From positions 1 through 64,000 of the forward strand of contig JAIORQ010000056.1 of assembly GCA_021108035.1 (NCBI GenBank): DNA of 64,000 bases, in the 5' to 3' direction. Positions 50,772-57,286 of this stretch are shown here, in pieces. The notes under the pieces are model-generated. The model was given only the letters and a program-made list of their open reading frames with translations, was not told the origin of the DNA and did no database searches. Positions within the stretch are counted from its first letter, which is position 1, and each line of letters begins with the position of its first letter. Both the position numbers and the translations under genes were made by a program. This DNA comes from Bacteroidales bacterium (GTDB taxonomy: Bacteria > Bacteroidota > Bacteroidia > Bacteroidales > JAADGE01).

Positions 50772-52596
50772 TATTGAGTCCACTCCGAAAAGTAATTTAT
50801 AGTATGACAAAAATAATATAATTTTTCATTAAAAATTTGTTTTATCGGCTTTATTTTTTTAATTTAACATCTTGATTAATAAATAATTAACTAATGTTTA
50901 AAAAAACTGACACATCTCAACAAACATCCATGTACAGCGGTGTATATCAGCATCATACAGGCGAAAGTTCAAAACAGTTTGAGGATGAAACAGAATGGCA
51001 TAATATTTTTTATAAGCAAATTGTAAGCCGTATTGACGAAAACATTTTCTCTGTATTATATTCACAGGACAAAGGTTCTCCGAATGCACCGATAAGAACA
51101 TTAATCGGAATGATGATCCTTAAAGAAGGCGAAGGTTACAGTGATGAAAAATTATTCGAAAATTGTCGTTTCAATTTATTAACAAGAAAAGCATTAGGCC
51201 TTGTTAATATTGATGACTCTCTGCCTGTTGAATCTACATATTATCTGTTACGTAAACGTATTTCAGACTATAATAAAGAAACAGGAATTAATCTTTTCGA
51301 CACTTGTTTTAAAAGCATAACGGGAGGGCAAATAATTGATTTTCAAGTCAGCGGAGAAAATATCAGAACCGACAGTAAACTAATCGGCAGTAATATTGCA
51401 TTTATTAGTCGTTATGAGCTTATACACAAGACATTAGTTCTTTTTTATAAACACACTTACAAGGATCAATTTACATTATTATCCGAACAAGACAGAAATA
51501 CATTAAACGAATTTATTAAAGAAAAATCATCAGCCACAGTTTATCGCAGTAATAAACATCAAATTAATGAACGATTGTTAACTCTCGGAAAACTTATTTA
51601 TACCATATTAAATACGGTAAAAGAAAGTAATAACAAACATTATCAAACATTAAAGCAAGTTTTTAATGAACAATATAAAGTTTTAGAGGGTAATAAAATA
51701 GAGATTACTCCCAATAGTGAAATCAGTGCAAAAAGTGTTCAATCTCCGCACGATACAGAATTTGATTTTCGCAGTAAAGACAGCAAGAAAACAAAAGGAT
51801 ACAGCCACAATATTACAGAAACTTGCACACCCGATAATAAGGTAAACTTAATAAGTGATGTTCAAACCGAACCGGCTACACATCCCGATAATGAATTTAC
51901 AATACCTGCAATCAATAACTCGCAAGAAATTTTACATGATAAAATACAAAACTTACATGCAGACGGAGCATATAATAGTACTGCCGGTCAAGAATTTACA
52001 AATTTTGAAAATATAAATTTTTATTTAACGGGTTTTCAAGGTCCGCCGGGCAGATACGATTTAACAATGAAAGATAATGAACTCCGGGTTTTTGATAATA
52101 AAAATAAGACACAGGTAAATGTAATAAAAACAAAGAAAAATAAGTATCGCATAACAACAGAAACCGGTTACAGATATTTTTCGGAAAAAGAAATTGAAAG
52201 TTGTCGTTTAAGAAAACAAGTAGAGCAACTTCCCAAAGCAATAGGAAACAGACGCAATAATGTCGAAGCAACAATTTATCAACTTGCATATCATTTACGA
52301 AAAGATAAAACCAAATACAGGGGTAAGTTTAAAAATAAAATATGGGCAATATTAAGGAGTTTATGGTTGAACTTTGTCCGAATTACAAAATATTTAGTCG
52401 GGAAAAGCAAAAAAGCACAGCAAAATGTAAACCATGCCTTACATTGTAATGTTTTTGTGAACATTATCTATTTTCTTTTAATTTTAACTCAATTAGAATG
52501 CAATAAAAATTACAGATTTGTATTCAGGTAAATTAATAAAAAATATGGCATTCTAAAGGGATTAACTTTTTTGTCTTTTTCGGAGTGGGCTCAATA
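50772..52596 (+). mobile_element. IS1182-family insertion sequence
   Basis: Left end TTGAGTCCACTCCGAAAAGT (50774-50793) and right end CTTTTTCGGAGTGGGCTCAA (52575-52594) form imperfect 20-bp terminal inverted repeats (about two mismatches); TA on both sides extends the symmetry. The single ORF (50894-52531) is an intact transposase. A target duplication could not be fixed beyond possible TA. The element looks complete and lies head-to-head with the cyclase gene. Confidence 0.88.
50894..52531 (+). CDS. IS1182-family transposase
   Basis: A 545-residue DDE transposase. The N-terminal DUF772-type domain reads PIRTLIGMMILKEGEGYSDEKLFENCRFNLLTRKALG. The acidic residues are Asp160 (ENIRTDSKLIGSN), Asp in NLHADGAYNS, and Glu in RRNNVEATIYQLAYHLR. 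The central domain with KTKGYSHNITETCTP and the C-terminal extension are typical of IS1182. No frameshift or internal stop, so it is probably active. Confidence 0.92.
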   Translation: MFKKTDTSQQTSMYSGVYQHHTGESSKQFEDETEWHNIFYKQIVSRIDENIFSVLYSQDKGSPNAPIRTLIGMMILKEGEGYSDEKLFENCRFNLLTRKALGLVNIDDSLPVESTYYLLRKRISDYNKETGINLFDTCFKSITGGQIIDFQVSGENIRTDSKLIGSNIAFISRYELIHKTLVLFYKHTYKDQFTLLSEQDRNTLNEFIKEKSSATVYRSNKHQINERLLTLGKLIYTILNTVKESNNKHYQTLKQVFNEQYKVLEGNKIEITPNSEISAKSVQSPHDTEFDFRSKDSKKTKGYSHNITETCTPDNKVNLISDVQTEPATHPDNEFTIPAINNSQEILHDKIQNLHADGAYNSTAGQEFTNFENINFYLTGFQGPPGRYDLTMKDNELRVFDNKNKTQVNVIKTKKNKYRITTETGYRYFSEKEIESCRLRKQVEQLPKAIGNRRNNVEATIYQLAYHLRKDKTKYRGKFKNKIWAILRSLWLNFVRITKYLVGKSKKAQQNVNHALHCNVFVNIIYFLLILTQLECNKNYRFVFR

Positions 52597-52664
52597 ATGT
52601 TTTATAGAATTTTTAAGAATAAGCCAAAAAATTTAATTTATTAGATTTTCATAGAACCCCGCTT

Positions 52665-52694
52665 GCCGTAGTTTAGCTTTTGCGTAACTACGGC
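52665..52694. repeat. Small hairpin near the IS element
   Basis: GCCGTAGTT (52665-52673) pairs with AACTACGGC (52686-52694), loop of 12 nt. It lies between the IS element and a small secreted protein gene, not followed by a T-run, so it is not a standard terminator. It may be a REP-like structure related to the RAYT genes downstream, but no second copy was found. Confidence 0.4.
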
Positions 52695-52773
52695 TCACTA
52701 CTCAACATAGATCAGCAGTAGCATATCAACATTGCAACATATTTACCAAAACAATAAATAAAAATAAAATATT

Positions 52774-53073
52774 ATGAGAACATTTAAGAAGTTTATCGGT
52801 ATCAGTCTGATTTTTATGTGTTTTAGCTTGTTTAGTTATTCGCAAAATAAACCTAAAGCAACATATCAAGTAGGCACATCAAAAGTTACGGTTTGGGAAA
52901 ATAAAGAAGAAGGAAAGTTTGGAAAATACAGCATAAAAAATTTCAAAGTTGAAAAGACCTACAAAAAAGACGACAAATGGGTATCAACAAATTATTTTAC
53001 CCTTACAGAGCTTCTTCAATTAAGAGCAGCTATTGATAAAGCAATTAGTGAAGAAGGTGTAAAAGTTAAATAA
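52774..53073 (+). CDS. Small secreted protein of unknown function
   Basis: A 99-residue protein with signal peptide (MRTFKKFIGISLIFMCFSLFSYSQ). The mature part is about 75 residues, beta-rich then helical: KATYQVGTSKVTVWENK, GKFGKYSIKNFKVEKTYKK, WVSTNYFTLTELLQLRAAIDKAISEEG. The last part resembles a one-strand plus helix arrangement of small DNA- or ligand-binding folds, but a periplasmic location is more likely given the signal. No family was recognised. The ATG follows a spacer rich in A after the hairpin at 52665-52694. Confidence 0.68.
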   Translation: MRTFKKFIGISLIFMCFSLFSYSQNKPKATYQVGTSKVTVWENKEEGKFGKYSIKNFKVEKTYKKDDKWVSTNYFTLTELLQLRAAIDKAISEEGVKVK

Positions 53074-53094
53074 TATACAATATTCAATGTATCC

Positions 53095-53718
53095 ATGCCC
53101 TACAACCCAAACATACACAATCGCCGTTCAATCCGGTTAAAAGGATATGATTATTCGCAGGCAGGTTTGTATTTTATTACAATTTGTGTGCAAAACCGTA
53201 AATGTTTGTTCGGTAATATAATTGCCGGCAAAATGATATTAAACGATGCCGGGCGGATGATTGAAAATTGGTATTATGAATCGGAAAATAAATATCCCGA
53301 TAAAAAATATCATGAAATGATTGTTATGCCAAATCATTTTCATTGTATCATCGAAAATATTCCGTTATCGGATAAAAAATTAAAATCGGACGCCCACGTA
53401 GGGACGCCCCTACGTGGGCGTCCGGAAAACGGGCATCCGGAAAATATGCATCCCGAATACGGAAAAAACAACCAAAAATACAACGCAACAATAGGCGATG
53501 CAATGGATTGGTTTAAAACAATGACAACCAATGAATATATTCGCAATGTTAAAAAATACAATTGGGAACGTTTCAACAAAAAACTGTGGCAACGAAATTA
53601 TTGGGAACATATCATCAGAAATGAGGCAGAATATAATCGTATTGCAGATTATATTATTGATAATCCGCAACAATGGGATAATGATAAATTAAATCCGAAA
53701 CAATCCGGTTTGATGTAA
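53095..53718 (+). CDS. REP-associated tyrosine transposase (RAYT), copy 1
   Basis: A 207-residue Y1/HUH transposase: RRSIRLKGYDYSQAGLYFITICVQNRKCLFG (N-terminal strand), IVMPNHFHCIIEN with the HUH pair His81-Phe-His83, TIGDAMDWFKTMTTNEYI, NWERFNKKLWQRNYWEHIIRN, and EAEYNRIADYIIDNPQQW with the putative nucleophile Tyr. Its linker (residues about 91-123, KSDAHVGTPLRGRPENGHPENMHPEYG) is encoded by an in-frame palindrome (53387-53424) plus short GHPEN-type repeats. RAYTs are domesticated single-copy transposases that process REP hairpins; three copies within 2.6 kb is unusual. Confidence 0.88.
   Translation: MPYNPNIHNRRSIRLKGYDYSQAGLYFITICVQNRKCLFGNIIAGKMILNDAGRMIENWYYESENKYPDKKYHEMIVMPNHFHCIIENIPLSDKKLKSDAHVGTPLRGRPENGHPENMHPEYGKNNQKYNATIGDAMDWFKTMTTNEYIRNVKKYNWERFNKKLWQRNYWEHIIRNEAEYNRIADYIIDNPQQWDNDKLNPKQSGLM
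53387..53424. repeat. REP-like palindrome inside the RAYT copy 1 coding sequence
   Basis: A perfect 17-bp stem: CGGACGCCCACGTAGGG (53387-53403) with its complement at 53408-53424, loop ACGC. An identical copy lies at 55335-55372 in the truncated RAYT 3. In RAYT 2 the same linker holds a different hairpin with GGGCGA...TCGCCC arms. Confidence 0.85.
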
Positions 53719-53744
53719 ATTGGTAAAATATATAAATTCATTAA

Positions 53745-54332
53745 ATGCCCTACAACCCAAATATACACAATCGCCGTTCAATCCGGTTAAAAGGATACGA
53801 TTATTCGCAGGCAGGATTGTATTTTATTACAATTTGTGTGCAAAACCGTAAATGTTTGTTCGGTAACGTAATTGCCGGCAAAATGATATTAAACGATGCC
53901 GGGCGTATGATTGAAAATTGGTATTTTGAATCGGAAAATAAATATCCCGATAAAAAATGCCGTGAAATGATTATTATGCCGAATCATTTTCATTGTATTG
54001 TTGAAAATATACCGATATCGGGCGGCAATACAAAACCGGGCGACCACACAGAGTCGCCCCCACAATGGCCGCCCCCACAAACGGAATACGGGGCGAACAA
54101 TAAAAAATACAACGCAACAATAGGCGATGCAACCGGTTGGTTTAAAACAATGACAACCAATGAATATATTCGCGGTGTAAAAAAATATAATTGGGAACGT
54201 TTCAACAAAAAACTGTGGCAACGAAATTATTGGGAACATATCATCAGAAATGAGGCAGAATATAATCGTATTGCAGATTATATAATTGATAATCCAAAAA
54301 ATTGGGATGATGATAAATTAAATCCTAAATAA
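53745..54332 (+). CDS. REP-associated tyrosine transposase (RAYT), copy 2
   Basis: A 195-residue paralogue of copy 1 with near-identical first and last thirds at DNA level. It keeps the HUH motif (IIMPNHFHCIVEN) and Tyr region (EAEYNRIADYIIDNPKNW). The variable linker is GGNTKPGDHTESPPQWPPPQT, from a short hairpin with GGGCGA and TCGCCC arms and a CGCCCCCACAA direct repeat. It starts 26 bp after copy 1 with the same MPYNPNIHNRRSI start. Confidence 0.88.
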   Translation: MPYNPNIHNRRSIRLKGYDYSQAGLYFITICVQNRKCLFGNVIAGKMILNDAGRMIENWYFESENKYPDKKCREMIIMPNHFHCIVENIPISGGNTKPGDHTESPPQWPPPQTEYGANNKKYNATIGDATGWFKTMTTNEYIRGVKKYNWERFNKKLWQRNYWEHIIRNEAEYNRIADYIIDNPKNWDDDKLNPK

Positions 54333-54389
54333 TCCCGGATGAAATTAAAAGAATAATTCAGAAAAAAACTTAGCTTTGAATTTAAAAAA

Positions 54390-54734
54390 ATGATACAATC
54401 AAAATTTAAAAAAATACAACTTAAAGAAGATGAAAAATTTATATACGAGGAAAATAAAATCATAGTTTTGGCTGAAACAAAACCAAGAGCAACAAAATAT
54501 TTCGGTTCTATGATTACTATAACAAATTTCAGGATAATATTATCTCAAAAAATGTTGTTTGGAGGGTACCAAATACGATATGTAATCAATATTGAAGACA
54601 CCGGGCCGGATTTTAGTATAAAGGGCGGGCATATTACATGTAATTCCAATAAGGAGGATATACGTGTTGAAAATGAAAAAAAATCTGTTATAAAAATTAA
54701 AACTTCAGGCGGCAGTTTAAACATATTAAAAAAC
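54390..54734 (+). pseudogene. PH/GRAM-like gene, 3' end replaced
   Basis: The first 105 residues of an open frame (MIQSKFKKIQLKEDEKFIYE ... NKIIVLAETKPRATKYFGSMITITNFRIILSQKM) look like a bacterial PH or GRAM-like domain. At SVIKIKTSGGS the frame diverges into a new segment (LNILKN) that joins the next gene. A remnant at 55710-55829 preserves what appears to be the true 3' end (TSGGSWVGILNVYVKDTES). The long fused frame 54390-55244 is therefore an artefact of rearrangement. Confidence 0.65.
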
Positions 54735-55244
54735 ATGAAAAAAATTTTAAGTATAATTTTAGTCAGCTTAATTGGGAATCTGTGCTATTCTCAAGAAGCA
54801 GATACAACAGCAATACTGAATACTGCTTTAGAGCAAGGAAAGATAATGACAGAATCTTTTCAAACAGGTGATTATGACAGATTTATTGATTTTGTGCATC
54901 CGAAGATCGTCGAAATGACCGGAGGCAGAGACAGTATGAAGATAATGTTTGAAGGTATAGGCCCGGAAGTAGAGTTTATAAGCAATGAATTAACGATACC
55001 GAATAAACTGATTATAAAAGATACTTTGTATCAATGTGCTTTTGAACAAAGACAAGTCATGAGTATAAACGGACAAAAACTTTATACGCTTTCTTCACTA
55101 ATCGGAATTTCATATGATTCAGGCAGCAATTGGTTTTTTATAAGTGTTGCGTCAAATACATTAACAAATTTACAGCAGAAATTTCCCGAGTTGAGCAATG
55201 ATTTGGATATTAAAAAACAAACTAATCCTGTTTTAATTGACTGA
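54735..55244 (+). CDS. Small secreted protein of unknown function (NTF2/SnoaL-like size)
   Basis: Start chosen at MKKILSIILVSLIGNLCYSQ (54735), an ordinary signal peptide inside a longer frame. The mature part of about 150 residues contains QTGDYDRFIDFVHPKIVEMTGG, a helix then sheet (MKIMFEGIGPEVEFISNELT), and YTLSSLIGISYDSGSNWFF, which together resemble NTF2/DUF4878-like secreted proteins of Bacteroidota. Its downstream neighbour is the truncated RAYT 3, and its upstream end joins a broken PH-like gene, so it may have been moved with the RAYT rearrangements. Confidence 0.65.
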   Translation: MKKILSIILVSLIGNLCYSQEADTTAILNTALEQGKIMTESFQTGDYDRFIDFVHPKIVEMTGGRDSMKIMFEGIGPEVEFISNELTIPNKLIIKDTLYQCAFEQRQVMSINGQKLYTLSSLIGISYDSGSNWFFISVASNTLTNLQQKFPELSNDLDIKKQTNPVLID

Positions 55245-55651
55245 CGGATAAAAAATGCCGGGAAATGATTATTATGCCGAATCATTTTCATTGTATTGTT
55301 GAAAATATTCCGTTATCGGATAAAAAATTAAAATCGGACGCCCACGTAGGGACGCCCCTACGTGGGCGTCCGGAAAACGGGCATCCGGAAAATATGCATC
55401 CCGAATACGGAAAAAACAACCAAAAATACAACGCAACAATAGGCGATGCAATGGATTGGTTTAAAACAATGACAACCAATGAATATATTCGCAATGTTAA
55501 AAAATACAATTGGGAACGTTTCAACAAAAAACTGTGGCAACGAAATTATTGGGAACATATCATCAGAAATGAGGCAGAATATAATCGTATTGCAGATTAT
55601 ATAATTGATAATCCAAAAAATTGGGATGATGATAAATTAAATCCTAAATAA
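55244..55651 (+). pseudogene. Truncated chimeric RAYT, copy 3
   Basis: It lacks the first 74 or so codons. The remaining 128-residue frame (from 55265) keeps the HUH motif, the palindromic linker (identical to copy 1) and the Tyr region. The 5' part (IIMPNHFHCIVEN) matches copy 2, the middle (PLSDKKLKSDAHVG ... NVKKYNWERF) matches copy 1, and the 3' end (NPKNWDDDKLNPK and beyond) matches copy 2. It is the product of recombination or gene conversion between the other two and probably inactive. Confidence 0.85.
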
Positions 55652-55709
55652 TCCCGGATGAAATTAAAAGAATAATTCAGAAAAAAACTTAGCTTTGAAT
55701 TTAAAAAAA

Positions 55710-55829
55710 TGATACAATCAAAATTAAAAAAAACCTGTTATAAAAATTAAGACTTCAGGCGGCAGTTGGGTAGGTATTCTGAATGTGTATGTGAAAGATA
55801 CTGAATCAGTGATAAAAATGATAAAATGA
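55710..55829 (+). pseudogene. Deleted duplicate of the PH/GRAM-like gene
   Basis: It begins with the same ATG segment as 54390 (MIQSKLKK), loses about 270 bp, then shows CCTGTTATAAAAATTA and TTCAGGCGGCAGTTGGG and the terminal codons VGILNVYVKDTESVIKMIK and stop (55827-55829). It keeps the 3' end that is missing in the 54390-54734 copy. The 75-bp segment after RAYT 2 and after RAYT 3 is nearly the same, which shows a tandem duplication of the RAYT/PH unit. Confidence 0.75.
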
Positions 55830-55855
55830 CCGGAAATTGACATTAAAAACTTTAT

Positions 55856-56314
55856 ATGAAGAAAATATATTTAGATACATCAGTTCCGAGTGCCGTATTT
55901 GATTTAGGGAAACCCGAGCGACTTAAAACTACCAAGGAATGGTTTGAAAAATCAGCCGCCAAATACATTTTACATACTTCTGATCTTACAATTGAAGAGA
56001 TTAATGAACTCTTATCGACAGATAAGAAAAACAATATACTGAATTTAATAAAATCAATGAATGTAAACATTCTTAAAACTACCCGTGAAGCATTAGAGTT
56101 GTCAAAAATCTATATCGAAAAAGGAGCAATACCGGTAACAGAACCCGAAGACGCCTTACATATTGCCGTTGCCGTTATACATCAAATACCGTATTTTGCA
56201 TCTTGGGACTTTAAACATATCGTCAGCAAAAACCCTGTAAGAAAGATTGAAGAATTAAACAAAAAAGTCGGTTATAATTCAGTTAAAATCGGAACTGTAT
56301 ATGATTTTATTTAA
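55856..56314 (+). CDS. PIN-domain protein (VapC-like), apparently orphan
   Basis: A 152-residue PIN domain: Asp7 in IYLDTSVPS, acidic Glu47/48/51 in TIEEINELLS, Asp100 in PEDALHIAVAV, Asp119 in ASWDFKHIV, the four acidic positions of metal-dependent RNases of the VapC type. No antitoxin gene lies directly upstream: only a PH-gene remnant ends 27 bp before the start. An antitoxin might have been lost in the RAYT rearrangement, or the protein may not be toxic. Confidence 0.78.
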   Translation: MKKIYLDTSVPSAVFDLGKPERLKTTKEWFEKSAAKYILHTSDLTIEEINELLSTDKKNNILNLIKSMNVNILKTTREALELSKIYIEKGAIPVTEPEDALHIAVAVIHQIPYFASWDFKHIVSKNPVRKIEELNKKVGYNSVKIGTVYDFI

Positions 56315-56353
56315 TTGCTGATCTTAAACACCCAATTATGTATAACTGATTTC

Positions 56354-56520
56354 TGAATAATTAAATCTTTTAATTAAAAAATAAAAGATAAGGTTTTTTA
56401 ACAATAATAATAAGCTTATTTTAAAAGTTTTAACCTTAATAGAAAATTTACAGTCCAATATTTAAAACCTTATTTTTTCAAACATCATCTGAAGCGTTGT
56501 ATATTGGTGATAATAATAAT
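56354..56520. repeat. Diverged second copy of the core of the 23882-24417 palindromic element
   Basis: AGATAAGGTTTTT, then CTTATTTTAAAAGTTTTAACC (to 56447, 33 bp with one mismatch to 24172-24204), then TTTAAAACCTTATT and a TCAA end are shared, in the same order, with the core of the element after the LVIVD gene. The outer arms of that element are absent here. No coding frame. Confidence 0.7.
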
Positions 56521-56558
56521 TACGATAGGTCAGGAGTTCTGAATCTACAGTTCACACC

Positions 56559-57212
56559 TCATTCCTTTGATTCTTCACATTCCCTTATCATATGAAGCGT
56601 AAATTCATAACCCCATCTCGGTGACAGGCTGCTTTCAGCTTTGAAAGACTCAAATTTTTCTTTTGCTGTTAAGAAATCTTTGTACGCTTTCTCTTTGTCA
56701 CCGCCAAACATGGGAGGCGTGTGGTATAAGTTTTGTCCTCTGAGCATATAAGCACGCGGATTATCAGGATTAATTCTAAAAGCTTCTTTAAGTGCGGCAT
56801 CAGACAAGGGCCCCAGTGTTCTGCCCAGTTTTGTCGGCTTTAAAGATATTTGCATTTGCCAAACAAAAGCTTTCATTACAAGCACTTCTGAAGAATCAAT
56901 TCCCGGTTTTGTTTCACATATCTTTATCTTTTCCAATGCCTTTTCATAATAATTACTTTGTTCTTTTTTATACCCGTTTATAAGCCCGCACATTAAATAT
57001 GCGTGTGAAACATAATAGAAAGGAAGCCATTCTTCGGTTTCTTTTTCGGCAATTCGTTCCATTGTATTTGCTATCGACAGCCATTCTTCACCGGTTTTTG
57101 CACTGTCCGTTAAATCAACGGTTTTTTGCATAATTTCAAGGTATTCTGTATTCTGTGCAAACATATAATTACAAAATACCGCCGTTAAAACTATTAATAC
57201 TGACTTTTTCAT
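56559..57212 (-). CDS. Secreted TPR-like protein
   Basis: A 217-residue protein with signal peptide (MKKSVLIVLTAVFCNYMFAQ) and helical repeats resembling TPR/SEL1 units: EEWLSIANTMERIAEKE, WLPFYYVSHAYLMCGLINGYKK, ALEKIKICETKPG, NPDNPRAYMLRGQNLYHTPPMFGGDKEKAYKDFLTAKEKF. The last segment has the Ala-Tyr-Gly spacing of TPR. The function is unknown; it lies just downstream of the TonB receptor on the same strand (74 bp gap) and may act with it. Confidence 0.72.
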   Translation of the reverse strand: MKKSVLIVLTAVFCNYMFAQNTEYLEIMQKTVDLTDSAKTGEEWLSIANTMERIAEKETEEWLPFYYVSHAYLMCGLINGYKKEQSNYYEKALEKIKICETKPGIDSSEVLVMKAFVWQMQISLKPTKLGRTLGPLSDAALKEAFRINPDNPRAYMLRGQNLYHTPPMFGGDKEKAYKDFLTAKEKFESFKAESSLSPRWGYEFTLHMIRECEESKE

Positions 57213-57286
57213 AATGATTATTTTATTGATTAAAAAATTATTATTTCTGAATTCAAAACCATTTATTAACGCAGAAGTTCGGTTTA

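Noticed and set aside
54390-55244. One 284-residue fusion protein (PH domain plus secreted domain)
   Set aside because: An internal signal peptide begins at 54735 and a duplicate of the PH gene 3' end occurs at 55710-55829, so the long frame is a rearrangement artefact.
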